Source: Methylococcaceae bacterium (GTDB lineage: Bacteria > Pseudomonadota > Gammaproteobacteria > Methylococcales > Methylomonadaceae). From it: 11,847 bases of DNA. Shown piece after piece: positions 1-7,869 of this stretch. Each line of letters starts with the position of its first letter. Within the stretch, counting starts at the first letter, position 1. Location of the stretch: contig CANNLO010000129.1 of NCBI GenBank assembly GCA_947505055.1, positions 1 to 11,847 on the forward strand. The letters run 5' to 3'. The notes beneath the pieces were generated by a model. It saw only the letters and a list, made by a program, of their open reading frames with translations, was not told where the DNA came from and ran no database searches. Both the position numbers and the translations under genes were made by a program.

Positions 1-31
1 CGTGGAGATAAATCCCCGGTTGAGCTGGACA

Positions 32-59
32 ATTATACAGACTTATTTCATTCCGTCAA
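32..59 (-). promoter_or_regulatory. Leftward promoter P3 (third of a tandem array, probable rRNA operon)
   Basis: On the minus strand a TTGACG -35 box (54-59) and a perfect TATAAT -10 box (32-37) are separated by exactly 16 bases. It is the most downstream of three similar promoters that read off the left edge. The product is not visible. An rRNA operon is inferred from promoter strength, tandem arrangement and position behind tyrS, as in several gammaproteobacteria. No mature 16S sequence or boxA antiterminator is seen in the few bases left. Confidence 0.65.
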
Positions 60-80
60 CAACTTCCTAATCTCTTTTTC

Positions 81-167
81 CTTTGCTTGCCGTGAAATCG
101 TTATCAATTCCTCAGCAAGCCGACTATTATAACCTGCCAACTCTCCTTGTCAACACTTTGCTTGCCG
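81..167. repeat. 12-bp direct repeat flanking the P2 promoter
   Basis: The 12-mer CTTTGCTTGCCG occurs exactly at 81-92 and again at 156-167. On the transcribed (minus) strand one copy sits just upstream of the P2 -35 box and the other between P2 and P3, so each precedes the next promoter. It may bind a regulator or be left over from duplication of a promoter unit. No known site was recognised. Confidence 0.5.
126..153 (-). promoter_or_regulatory. Leftward promoter P2 (consensus -35 and -10)
   Basis: The minus strand carries a perfect TTGACA (148-153) and a perfect TATAAT (126-131) with a 16-base spacer. This is the best sigma70 promoter in the window. It lies 94 bases upstream of P3 and 93 downstream of P1 and points the same way. 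No ORF follows it inside the window, so it most likely drives a stable RNA operon beyond the left edge. Confidence 0.75.
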
Positions 168-218
168 ATGGCTTCCGCACCCCCTTCGCAGCAATTACTT
201 CGCCTTGAAGAGAGCCGT

Positions 219-246
219 ATCATACAAACTATTTGACCGCCGTCAA
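219..246 (-). promoter_or_regulatory. Leftward promoter P1 overlapping the tyrS stop codon
   Basis: TTGACG (241-246) and TATGAT (219-224) on the minus strand are 16 bases apart. The -35 box shares bases with the tyrS TGA stop codon (243-245), so promoter and gene end are fused with no spacer. Together with P2 and P3 it forms a tandem array. Transcription reading through from tyrS would pass over all three promoters, because no terminator hairpin separates tyrS from them. Confidence 0.6.
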
Positions 247-1442
247 GCTGCTATAATCCTCACTAGTGCAAACTTCCTTTTTCCAACCTGATAAACATGC
301 TGACTACCTAATGTGATCTCTAGTTTTTGATCGGATACCTTCTCACCATCAATTTTCACAGCACCCTGCTTTATCATACGATTAGCTTCTGAGGTACTTT
401 CAGTTAACCCAGTATCTTTCAAGATATTCGCTATACCATAACTCACGCCATCTATTTTCAACTCTAGCTCATCCATTTCATCCGGCATGGCACCGCGCTG
501 AAATCTCGCTTCGAAATTTTCCAGTGCTTTAATAGCTGAAGTCGCATCATGAAATCTTTCTATGATTTCCTGGGCCAATCTTACTTTATAGTTCCTTGGA
601 TTTGCTCCCTGCTCACATTCTTCAGCCCACAACCTAATTTCAGACATGGGGCGAAAACTTAGCAACTCAAAGTAACGCCACATCAATTCATCAGAAATGG
701 ACATTAATTTACCAAACATATCATCAGCGGAATCCGCTATACCCACATAATTATTAAGCGACTTGGACATTTTCTGTACGCCATCCAATCCCTCCAAAAT
801 TGGCATGGTTATGACGACTTGCGGCTTTTGACCAAAAACCTCTTGTAATTGCCGACCAACAAGCAAATTAAATTTTTGATCCGTCCCCCCTAATTCCACA
901 TCAGATTTCATTGCTACTGAATCATAACCTTGGATTAATGGATACAAAAACTCATGTATGGCAATAGGTTGCCCGCCTTTAAAGCGTTTACTAAAATCAT
1001 CCCTCTCGAGCATTCGGGCCACAGTATGCTTAGCTGCCAATTGAATCAAATCTGCCGATGACATCGAATTCATCCAACTTGAGTTAAACATTACCTGGGT
1101 TTTATTCGGATCCAGAATTTTAAATATCTGTTCCTGGTAGGTCTTGGCGTTATCAACAACCTCTTCCCGAGTCAACGGCTTACGTGTGACGTTCTTTCCG
1201 GTTGGATCACCAATCATTCCGGTAAAGTCACCAATCAAAAACAAAACTTCGTGCCCTAAATCCTGAAATTGCTTTAATTTATTGATCAACACGGTATGCC
1301 CTAAATGCAAATCAGGGGCCGTCGGATCGAAACCAGCTTTAATACGAAGAGGATTAGCCTCCTCTAATTTTTTTATCAGCTCCTTCTTGACTAAAACCTC
1401 ATCAGTTCCTCTTAACAGCTCTGTTAATACATCCTCTTGCAA
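243..1442 (-). CDS. tyrS: Tyrosyl-tRNA synthetase (TyrS, class I, KMSKS type)
   Basis: This gene charges tRNA-Tyr with tyrosine in the cytoplasm. The 399-residue protein shows the class I signatures HLGH (residues 46-49) and KMSKS (224-228). The tyrosine/tRNA site motif GGTDQKFN lies near 185-192, and an S4-type RNA-binding domain fills roughly 330-399. The length and the KMSKS form match the roughly 400-residue subfamily found in Pseudomonas-like bacteria, rather than the 424-residue E. coli type. The start is TTG. GGAG at 1450-1453 lies 7 bases upstream of it, and no ATG gives a better N-terminus. A -10 box lies at 1478-1483. The gene is divergent from the M23 peptidase gene, and its stop codon overlaps promoter P1 of the leftward array. 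Nothing looks truncated. Confidence 0.97.
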   Translation of the reverse strand: MQEDVLTELLRGTDEVLVKKELIKKLEEANPLRIKAGFDPTAPDLHLGHTVLINKLKQFQDLGHEVLFLIGDFTGMIGDPTGKNVTRKPLTREEVVDNAKTYQEQIFKILDPNKTQVMFNSSWMNSMSSADLIQLAAKHTVARMLERDDFSKRFKGGQPIAIHEFLYPLIQGYDSVAMKSDVELGGTDQKFNLLVGRQLQEVFGQKPQVVITMPILEGLDGVQKMSKSLNNYVGIADSADDMFGKLMSISDELMWRYFELLSFRPMSEIRLWAEECEQGANPRNYKVRLAQEIIERFHDATSAIKALENFEARFQRGAMPDEMDELELKIDGVSYGIANILKDTGLTESTSEANRMIKQGAVKIDGEKVSDQKLEITLGSQHVYQVGKRKFALVRIIAA

Positions 1443-1477
1443 TTTTTTTCTCCAAATACATGACTTTCAATCAAAAC

Positions 1478-1507
1478 ATTATAGAATTTTTATTCACCTT
1501 CGTTGAA
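1478..1507 (-). promoter_or_regulatory. Probable tyrS promoter
   Basis: A perfect TATAAT lies on the minus strand at 1478-1483, about 36 bases upstream of the TTG start. The -35 is weak: TTCAAC at 1502-1507 with an 18-base spacer is the best fit. That -35 sits in a small inverted repeat (CTTC-GTT-GAAG, 1498-1508). No T-box leader is seen, as expected for a gammaproteobacterium. Confidence 0.45.
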
Positions 1508-1532
1508 GAAAAACTTTTATATGTGTTAAACA

Positions 1533-1562
1533 TTGGTAAAAAAGCCTAAAACCGCTTAAAAT
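1533..1562 (+). promoter_or_regulatory. Possible promoter of the M23 peptidase-anmK pair
   Basis: TTGGTA (1533-1538) and TAAAAT (1557-1562) lie 18 bases apart, about 64 bases upstream of the GTG start. The match is moderate in very AT-rich DNA, so this is only the best candidate in the divergent spacer between tyrS and the peptidase gene. Confidence 0.3.
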
Positions 1563-1625
1563 AAACACTTAAATCCAATACGTACCTTCTGATTTAATTA
1601 CTTTTCAATTACTTAGCATAGCCTA

Positions 1626-3086
1626 GTGAAGAATAGAATCTACCCATATTTACTCATTGGAATTAGCATGGCTTTTCCAGTAACCGGTTACACTCAAAAA
1701 AAACCTACGCCAAAACCAATAACACACTCCAAACCAACCTCGGCATTACAATCAAGCGCGTTAAAACTATCCGTTAATTCCCACTTAAAAACCACACCCG
1801 ATCCCAAGACCTTAAACAAAAAAAAATTAATAGCCTCGAAGACTGATATTAAAAAAATTATCACCAATACCTCTAAACAGCCCTCTTCCAAACTCTTAGC
1901 GGTTGCAACAGGCAAAGCCACGACCAAAAATCAACCCACTACTCTTTCAAAGTCTCACAACATAACAGTAAATAAAGCACTTAATTCCCATAAAAAAATT
2001 GAAATTACAGCCTCAAATTTGAACAACAGAAAACATACTATTCTCCCCTCCAAACATAATTTCCCGGCAAAAAACATAAAGCACGATCCACAGCTTAACT
2101 TTCCAAGCACTTTAGTTATAGCAAATGCAAAGCCAGATGAAATTGCTCGTACCAAGTATGAAAAGCCATTTAAACCTTCTTCACTTGAACATATACAAAC
2201 CACAAAAATCAGCACCGCTCATGTTTCAATAGAAACATCTTTGTTTTTGGATGGCCTAGAGGCTGGTTTATCAAAAGAACTGATCCTTCAACTCACCGAT
2301 GTATTCGCTTGGGATATCGATTTTGCTACTAATCTTCGGCCAGGCGATCAATTCACGCTTGTTTATGAGAAAAAAATAATTGATGGTATTGAAACCAACA
2401 GCGACCAAATTATCGCTGCAGAATTTATCAACCAAAACTCTTCTTACGCAGCAGTCCGATACATTAACGAGTCAGGTGTTGCAAGTTATTACACTCCTGA
2501 CGGCCAATCCATGCAAAGAGCCTTCTTAACAGCCCCCGTTGACTTCGCAAAGATCAGCTCGCCTTTTGACATGCACCGCATGCATCCCATACTCAATCGA
2601 ATTCGAGCGCATAAAGGCATTGACTATGCAGCTAGAATTGGGACGCCCGTCAAAACAACCGGAGATGGCATTGTTAGTTTCAGCGGAAATAAAGGTGCTT
2701 ATGGGCAAGTGATCATTATTCAACATAATGATCACTATGAAACGCTCTATGCGCACATGTCTGACTTTAGAAAAGGCTTAGTTGTTGGCGATCATGTTAA
2801 ACAAGGCGATATAATTGGCTTTGTTGGACAGTCTGGCTTGGCTACAGGTCCTCATTTACATTATGAATTTCATGTAGATGGACTTTATAGAGATCCCGAG
2901 TCAGTAAAAATTCCTCACTCCATGCCTATTAGTGACAATTTGCTTACTGACTTTAATTCGCAAACACAACCTTTTTATGCACAGCTGAACCAGGTAAAAG
3001 CCAAAAGTTTATATGCAAAAATCCATACCTCAATTGCACCAAGCCCTTTGCCACCAGCATCCTTGCAGCAGCTTCATTTCGATTAA
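1626..3086 (+). CDS. Secreted M23 (LytM-type) murein DD-endopeptidase, MepM-like
   Basis: It probably cuts peptidoglycan cross-links in the periplasm. Residues 1-24 form a signal peptide: a basic start, a hydrophobic stretch about 8-22, then a polar tail. About 25-195 is a low-complexity linker rich in Lys, Thr, Ser and Asn. About 200-300 resembles the domain preceding the catalytic unit in MepM/YebA-like proteins. The M23 domain (about 305-430) has the zinc ligands H329 and D333 (HKGID) and H412 in the HLH motif (410-412), plus H377 in YAHMS, so it should be active. The start is GTG at 1626. An in-frame stop at 1614-1616 rules out a longer protein. The Shine-Dalgarno is poor, and ATG at 1668 would destroy the signal peptide. 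anmK follows after 8 bases, suggesting an operon for wall turnover. No LysM motif was recognised. Confidence 0.9.
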   Translation: MKNRIYPYLLIGISMAFPVTGYTQKKPTPKPITHSKPTSALQSSALKLSVNSHLKTTPDPKTLNKKKLIASKTDIKKIITNTSKQPSSKLLAVATGKATTKNQPTTLSKSHNITVNKALNSHKKIEITASNLNNRKHTILPSKHNFPAKNIKHDPQLNFPSTLVIANAKPDEIARTKYEKPFKPSSLEHIQTTKISTAHVSIETSLFLDGLEAGLSKELILQLTDVFAWDIDFATNLRPGDQFTLVYEKKIIDGIETNSDQIIAAEFINQNSSYAAVRYINESGVASYYTPDGQSMQRAFLTAPVDFAKISSPFDMHRMHPILNRIRAHKGIDYAARIGTPVKTTGDGIVSFSGNKGAYGQVIIIQHNDHYETLYAHMSDFRKGLVVGDHVKQGDIIGFVGQSGLATGPHLHYEFHVDGLYRDPESVKIPHSMPISDNLLTDFNSQTQPFYAQLNQVKAKSLYAKIHTSIAPSPLPPASLQQLHFD

Positions 3087-3094
3087 CTTAACTT

Positions 3095-4228
3095 ATGTCT
3101 GAGCTCTATATAGGTCTCATGTCTGGAACCAGTCTGGACGGCATAGATGCAGCCCTGGTTGATTTTAAAGATGACAAAATCCAACTTGTCGATTTTGAAT
3201 ACCTCCACTTCCAAAATGATATTCAAAACAACCTTCAAAGGCTAAGTAAGCCGGATAATCTAATCTCCCTAAGGGATTTTGGCGCTATGGACACGCAACT
3301 TGGCGGCTTATTTGCCAAAACCGTTAACCGCTTGCTTGCTAAAGCCAATATTCCCGCCGCATCTGTGAAAGCTATTGGCAGTCATGGCCTAACCATTCAC
3401 CATGCGCCAGACATTAGCTCGCCTTTTTCCCTACAAATTGGCGATCCAAACATAATCGCCGAACAAAGTAGCATTACTACTGTCGCGGATTTCAGGCGTC
3501 GCGATATTGCCGCCAAAGGTCAGGGAGCGCCTCTAGTGCCGGCGTTTCATAGAGCAATATTTCAGTCTCCGAATGAGCATCGTTGTATCGTCAATATAGG
3601 CGGTATCGCAAACATTACCGTACTGCCTAAAAATCAGTCCGAAAACGTCATCGGTTTTGATACCGGCCCCGGCAATACCTTAATGGATCTCTGGATAAAA
3701 CTACACCAAAACCTGCCTTACGATAAAAACGGTACCTGGGCTAGCACAGGTGAAATTAATCATGAGTTGGTAGCGCTTTTAAAACAAGATCATTATTTTA
3801 ATATGCCACCGCCCAAAAGCACAGGTAAAGAGTATTTTTCCTTACCTTGGGTTTATCAGTATTGCGATGCTTTCAGTTATAAGGCTGAAGACATTCAAGC
3901 CAGCCTCTGTTTCTTAACTGCGACGACCATTTGCGATGCCATCAAAAAACATGCTCCCGACACCAACAGGATATTACTTTGCGGCGGTGGAATTCATAAT
4001 GTTTTTTTGCGGAATCTTATCGAACAGAATATAAATTGCCCTGTGGAATCAACGGATTATTTCGGCGCTCATCCCGATCATGTTGAGGCGATGGCTTTTG
4101 CGTGGCTTGCCAGACAAACCTTAAATAATTTGCCCGGCAACCTTAAGGAAGTAACAGGTGCGTATAAAAACGTCACCCTTGGCGGGATTTATCAGGGCAA
4201 CAATTTGTCGCCCATCAAAAATTTATAG
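3095..4228 (+). CDS. anmK: Anhydro-N-acetylmuramic acid kinase (AnmK)
   Basis: AnmK opens and phosphorylates 1,6-anhydro-MurNAc released during cell-wall recycling, giving MurNAc-6-phosphate. The 377-residue protein has the family's nucleotide-binding start GLMSGTSLDGID (7-18). It also has GSHG (95-98), IGDPN (115-119), the GQGAPLVPAFH segment (142-152), NIGGIANIT (167-175), FDTGPGN (188-194, whose Asp189 sits where the family's catalytic base is expected) and CGGGIHN near 300. The length is normal. The ATG lies 8 bases after the M23 peptidase stop with little Shine-Dalgarno of its own, so it is probably cotranscribed and perhaps translationally coupled. It converges on erpA with only 10 bases between the stop codons. 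Confidence 0.96.
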   Translation: MSELYIGLMSGTSLDGIDAALVDFKDDKIQLVDFEYLHFQNDIQNNLQRLSKPDNLISLRDFGAMDTQLGGLFAKTVNRLLAKANIPAASVKAIGSHGLTIHHAPDISSPFSLQIGDPNIIAEQSSITTVADFRRRDIAAKGQGAPLVPAFHRAIFQSPNEHRCIVNIGGIANITVLPKNQSENVIGFDTGPGNTLMDLWIKLHQNLPYDKNGTWASTGEINHELVALLKQDHYFNMPPPKSTGKEYFSLPWVYQYCDAFSYKAEDIQASLCFLTATTICDAIKKHAPDTNRILLCGGGIHNVFLRNLIEQNINCPVESTDYFGAHPDHVEAMAFAWLARQTLNNLPGNLKEVTGAYKNVTLGGIYQGNNLSPIKNL

Positions 4229-4238
4229 AGTAATCGAC

Positions 4239-4571
4239 CTATGCTGAAAAAGAAGAGCCACATCCACAGGTTGTGGTTGCATTTGGATTACGAATTACAA
4301 ACTGGGAACCGGATAAATCTTCTTTATAATCGATTTCAGCACCAGTCAAATACTGAATACTCATGGCATCAATCAGTACAGTGACACCACCGTTGTCAAC
4401 ACGGGTATCATCTTCATTAACTTCTTCGTCAAAAGTAAAACCATATTGAAACCCTGAGCAACCGCCGCCTGAAACATAAACCCTAAGTTTCAGATTATCG
4501 TTACCTTCATCGGCTATTAACTCACCCACTTTAGATGCTGCGCTGTCAGTAAAAACTATCGGATTAGACAT
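4239..4571 (-). CDS. erpA: Iron-sulfur cluster insertion protein ErpA
   Basis: This A-type carrier receives Fe-S clusters from the assembly scaffold and hands them to apo-enzymes, including those of isoprenoid synthesis and respiration. The 110-residue protein is close to the E. coli length of 114. It contains the three conserved cysteines: C38 in [10 protein letters not shown], and C102 and C104 in TCGCGSSF near the C-terminus. The overall sequence fits ErpA better than IscA or SufA, and no isc or suf genes are nearby. ATG at 4571 has a weak Shine-Dalgarno. Its own promoter (4605-4633) lies between argC and erpA. The gene ends 10 bases from the convergent anmK stop, and no hairpin terminator is visible between them. 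Confidence 0.95.
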   Translation of the reverse strand: MSNPIVFTDSAASKVGELIADEGNDNLKLRVYVSGGGCSGFQYGFTFDEEVNEDDTRVDNGGVTVLIDAMSIQYLTGAEIDYKEDLSGSQFVIRNPNATTTCGCGSSFSA

Positions 4572-4604
4572 AAATTGAATACTTTAATAATTGAATTGTA
4601 GGAT

Positions 4605-4633
4605 ATTATGATTAAACCTGTCTTTCCAGTCAA
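4605..4633 (-). promoter_or_regulatory. Probable erpA promoter
   Basis: On the minus strand TTGACT (4628-4633) and CATAAT (4605-4610) are separated by 17 bases, each matching the sigma70 consensus at five of six positions. The -35 box begins only 3 bases after the argC stop codon (4637-4639). Transcription would start near 4598, leaving a short leader of about 27 bases. This suggests erpA is expressed independently of argC. No IscR-type site was recognised. Confidence 0.6.
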
Positions 4634-4636
4634 GAA

Positions 4637-5668
4637 TTATGGATAAAGAGCAATTGTCTTTAATCCCCTATCTTCTTGTAGCCCAATCATTAAATTCATA
4701 TTTTGCACCGCCTGCCCTGCGGCACCCTTAACCAAATTATCAATCACCGATAACACTACGATAGTTTGCCCGCCTTGCGGCTGATGTAACGAGATCTGGC
4801 AATTATTACTGCCTCTTACATTGCGAGTATCAGGATGTGAACCTTGCGGTAATACATCAACAAATGTTTCGCTAGCATATCTTTGCTCATACAAAATTTG
4901 CACATCATCGATATTGCCTTGCACCTGAGCGTACAATGTTGCATGAATTCCACGAATCATTGGTGTCAAATGCGGCACAAATGTCAACCCGACAGACATT
5001 CCCGCGACCAACTCTAAGCCTTGCTTAATTTCAGGTAAATGCCGATGACCAGCAACGGCATAGGCTTTAAAACTTTCACCCGCTTCACTCATTAACGTTG
5101 CCAACTCTGCTTTACGCCCCGCACCACTGACACCCGACTTTACATCGGCAATTAAATGATTAACATCAACCAACCCCTTTTCCAACAACGGCAAAAAACC
5201 TAACTGCACGGCCGTTGGGTAACATCCCGGACAAGCAATTAAATTAGCCTGTTTAATCATTTCACGGTTTAACTCCGGCAAACCATAAACTGCCTCGGCG
5301 ATTAATTCTGGACAGGCATGTTCCATTCCATACCAATCACTCCAAACCTTTGAGTCTTTCAATCTAAAATCAGCCGAAAGATCAATCACTTTTACGCCAC
5401 GCGACAAGAGTTGTTCTGCCATCAGCATAGCTGTGCCATTTGGTGTCGCGAAAAAAACCACATCGCATTCTGACAAACCTTCGACCTCGGGCAGGCTAAA
5501 CGCAATATTTATATAGCCTCGTAGACTGGGATAAAGCGCGTCAACTTTAATTCCAACATCAGTCCTTGACGTTACTACCGACACCTCAACTTCAGAATGC
5601 AACGCTAAAATCCGTAAAAGCTCAACCCCGGTATAACCTGTCCCCCCTACAATACCTGCACGAATCAT
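4637..5668 (-). CDS. argC: N-acetyl-gamma-glutamyl-phosphate reductase (ArgC)
   Basis: ArgC performs the third step of arginine biosynthesis, reducing N-acetylglutamyl-5-phosphate to the semialdehyde with NADPH. The 343 residues match the usual long bacterial form. The N-terminus has the dinucleotide-binding loop GGTGYTG (8-14), FATPNG lies at 73-78, and the catalytic cysteine is C149 in PGCYPT. The residue before that motif is Cys146, where Asn is common. GAGRKAEL and a late GHRHLPEI segment are also typical. The ATG has AGGA at 5675-5678, 6 bases upstream. No other arg gene is in the window. The gene precedes erpA in the same direction, but erpA seems to have its own promoter. Confidence 0.97.
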   Translation of the reverse strand: MIRAGIVGGTGYTGVELLRILALHSEVEVSVVTSRTDVGIKVDALYPSLRGYINIAFSLPEVEGLSECDVVFFATPNGTAMLMAEQLLSRGVKVIDLSADFRLKDSKVWSDWYGMEHACPELIAEAVYGLPELNREMIKQANLIACPGCYPTAVQLGFLPLLEKGLVDVNHLIADVKSGVSGAGRKAELATLMSEAGESFKAYAVAGHRHLPEIKQGLELVAGMSVGLTFVPHLTPMIRGIHATLYAQVQGNIDDVQILYEQRYASETFVDVLPQGSHPDTRNVRGSNNCQISLHQPQGGQTIVVLSVIDNLVKGAAGQAVQNMNLMIGLQEDRGLKTIALYP

Positions 5669-5832
5669 TTTTTATCCTATCCATACGTTTTAAAAAAATA
5701 CAGCAACATATGATAACTGTATCACCAACATTTAATGCAGCTACTTTTCGAGAATTTAATCCAATTAAAATCTTATAGCTTCCAAGTAATATTATATTCA
5801 GCCATAAGATATAAACACTTTCCACGCTATAG

Positions 5833-5844
5833 GCAAAATTTTGC
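5833..5844. repeat. Perfect 12-bp palindrome GCAAAATTTTGC
   Basis: A fully symmetric site about 165 bases upstream of the argC start. It could be a repressor or activator operator for argC, or a chance AT-rich palindrome. It does not match a typical ARG box as I know it. Confidence 0.35.
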
Positions 5845-6055
5845 AACCGTTTTATTCGCCGCTTTGCTCTAGAATATTTATTACCCCGACCGTGTTACGT
5901 TGCAGATAACTCACTTCCTATAGCTATCCGGTAAATGAAATTGATTGAGGTTTATGTGTAATCAATAAAATCATTAAAACATGGGATAAGCCTTTAATAC
6001 TATTGACACAAACTTTCCTGTATCGTAGTAATAGTGATAAAAAATAGTTACCTTC

Positions 6056-6089
6056 AAGTAATTATTATATGTTTTTTTGATAATGACTT
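6056..6089. repeat. Imperfect AT-rich inverted repeat downstream of the REC-TPR gene
   Basis: Arms 6056-6067 and 6078-6089 pair at 10 of 12 positions around a T-rich loop. It lies about 85 bases past the stop codon of the minus-strand regulator gene. It may work as a weak terminator for that operon, but the following minus-strand T run (6039-6045 region) is not adjacent to the stem. Confidence 0.25.
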
Positions 6090-6171
6090 AAAAATAATCA
6101 TAAGTAATATTTTAGGTATTTAAGTAGATGAGTGCTTTAATTTTATAAAGGCAAATATCTTCAACATTTAC

Positions 6172-7791
6172 CTAAAGCTTTTGTGAATCACATGAGTCTA
6201 GCGCTTTTTGAAGACTGATAAGCTGGATATGTGGCACACCTATTTCAATAGCTTTATTGATATAGGCTTGGGTTCTGAGAATTTTTTCTCGAGAATAGTC
6301 GGATGCTTTAAGCTCATGTATCATAATTCTTATAAGATTTAAATTGATCGTATGATTACCGGGTATTTTGGTAATGGCTAGGTCAAAAATGGCAAGGGCG
6401 CCTTTAATATCACCTTCCTGAAACAGATTGACACCTTCATTATTTATTTCAGCCAATTCTTTTTTTATTTCTTGAATCAATGAGCCCGCATGATCTTCAC
6501 CAATAATCGCATCACACATTGCTACGATATCCCGCATAAAATGCTTGTTGTCAATATTGGTTTTAACCAGATCATTTATAATCTCATCACAGGATTCAAT
6601 ATTTCCGTTCAAATATAGAGTCTTCGCCATTTCCAGACGTAGCTCTCTGGATATCTGTATGCTATATTCCTCATTAAGCTTAAATGCTTTGCCATAGGCT
6701 TGCTGGGCCAGAGATTTATTGTCTTTTGCCTGATAGATTCTGGATTCTAAAAGAGCAGATCTAAGCCTTGCTTCGGGATCATTACGAAACTGCTTATCGA
6801 GCTCATAGACAATTTTTAAAGCCTCGTTAGGTGCATTACTTTTTAAGTAAACACTAGCAAGTCCCGCATAATCAGCCGAGGAACGGTGTATTGAATCTTT
6901 ACCCAGCTTAATAATTGCTGTGTAAGCTTTTTTGGCGAGTTGAAGATTTTCAGTTTTGTCAGCCAGCAGAGCAAGTTTCTTTTGTCTCAAAATAGACATA
7001 GGCGAAAGTTCCACAGCCAAATTAATCGAAGTCAATGCGCTTTCATTATTACCCAAAGACTCGTAAGCTTTTACTATCCAATCATAAGCTTCAAGCATTA
7101 CCGGATATTGCTTTATAAGCTTTTGAAAAATCTCAATGGCCTGATCATAAAAGTCCAGAAGAACCGCTACTACACCCAAGCCACATCTAGCCCAGGGAAG
7201 CTCTCTTTCGAGCAAGATTGCTTCATAAATAGCTTCGGCCGATTTAAAGTCGCCAACCTTAATCGCTAATTCGGCGCGTAGCTTTAATAAGGGCAAATGC
7301 ATTTTTTTATCATTAAGCTGCAGCAGTTGCTCACAAGATTGAATGGCCTGAAAAAAACTGCCACTATCAATTTTAGTATCAATGCTACGCAAATATTGTT
7401 TGCGTGCATGGCATCTTTCAATACGAATTATTAGTTGCTGCTGGTTAAAAGGTTTAATCAGATAGTCATCGGGCTTGTTGTCGATAGCGCTAAGCACCAT
7501 TTCAAGGTTTTGTTCGCCAGTGACCATGATAAAGATTGCGCTGATTGGCAACAACTTAAGGTATCTGGCTTCTTCAAGAACCTGTTGGCCATTTTTACCA
7601 CGTAGTAAATTGTAATCACAGAGAACGATATCAAACTTGTCAATCTTCATTGCTGTTATGGCGTTGACGCCAGATTCTGCTTCAACGATAAATCGTGCAC
7701 CAAAGGTAACCAAAATATGTTTGATGGTTTCACGCATGATTGGCTGGTCTTCAACGACCAGTATTTTTTTTGAAACTAAATTGATTGTCAT
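6172..7791 (-). CDS. Response regulator with REC domain and TPR-repeat output
   Basis: This is a phosphorylation-controlled protein that probably acts through protein-protein contacts. Residues about 8-128 form a CheY-like receiver with the acidic pair E15-D16, phospho-acceptor D59 (CDYNL), T91 and K113 (IKPF), all intact. About 140-525 is all-helical with degenerate TPR units. Clear ones are near 165-198, 199-232, 233-266, 305-338 and 451-480, each with the small-residue/aromatic pattern of TPRs. There is no DNA-binding, GGDEF, EAL or HPt domain. The histidine kinase gene lies 78 bases upstream on the same strand, so the two are likely one operon and a cognate pair. ATG at 7791 has a weak Shine-Dalgarno. 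The partner and process controlled cannot be read from the sequence. Confidence 0.9.
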   Translation of the reverse strand: MTINLVSKKILVVEDQPIMRETIKHILVTFGARFIVEAESGVNAITAMKIDKFDIVLCDYNLLRGKNGQQVLEEARYLKLLPISAIFIMVTGEQNLEMVLSAIDNKPDDYLIKPFNQQQLIIRIERCHARKQYLRSIDTKIDSGSFFQAIQSCEQLLQLNDKKMHLPLLKLRAELAIKVGDFKSAEAIYEAILLERELPWARCGLGVVAVLLDFYDQAIEIFQKLIKQYPVMLEAYDWIVKAYESLGNNESALTSINLAVELSPMSILRQKKLALLADKTENLQLAKKAYTAIIKLGKDSIHRSSADYAGLASVYLKSNAPNEALKIVYELDKQFRNDPEARLRSALLESRIYQAKDNKSLAQQAYGKAFKLNEEYSIQISRELRLEMAKTLYLNGNIESCDEIINDLVKTNIDNKHFMRDIVAMCDAIIGEDHAGSLIQEIKKELAEINNEGVNLFQEGDIKGALAIFDLAITKIPGNHTINLNLIRIMIHELKASDYSREKILRTQAYINKAIEIGVPHIQLISLQKALDSCDSQKL

Positions 7792-7869
7792 CTTTTAATG
7801 AGGTGTGTTTCAAATGTTAGCTGTTTAATAATGGATTCTAAATACACCGATCTTTATCGCTTGGCAATG

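Larger units (their letters stand above)
5669..6171. other. 503-base AT-rich intergenic region upstream of argC
   Basis: No ORF here looks real. The minus strand has a TATAAT (5791-5796) that could serve argC, but no good -35 at the right distance. Other items are a perfect 12-bp palindrome (5833-5844) and a lone TTGACA on the plus strand (6003-6008) with a weak TAGTAA 17 bases later. There is also a long AT hairpin (6056-6089) and a 15-mer shared with the right end of the window. The length is unusual among these closely packed genes and could hide a small RNA or a decayed element. Confidence 0.5.

Noticed and set aside
1282..1506. Plus-strand ORF of 74 codons across the tyrS start
   Set aside because: It is antisense to the strongly conserved tyrS 5' end and has no recognisable protein features; it is a shadow.
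1694..2215. Two minus-strand ORFs rich in Val, Phe and Cys
   Set aside because: They are antisense to the Lys/Thr-rich linker of the M23 gene; the reversed low-complexity codons produce apparent hydrophobic peptides.
5566..5846. Plus- and minus-strand ORFs over the argC start region
   Set aside because: Both overlap the argC N-terminus out of frame or antisense. argC has a good Shine-Dalgarno and an intact dinucleotide-binding start, and these have no support.
6003..6031. Plus-strand promoter TTGACA with TAGTAA for a small RNA
   Set aside because: The -10 box matches only three of six positions, and no terminator or gene follows on that strand; kept only as a note in the intergenic entry.
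6940..7269. Plus-strand ORF of 109 codons
   Set aside because: It is antisense to the TPR region of the regulator gene and has no start signal or family resemblance.
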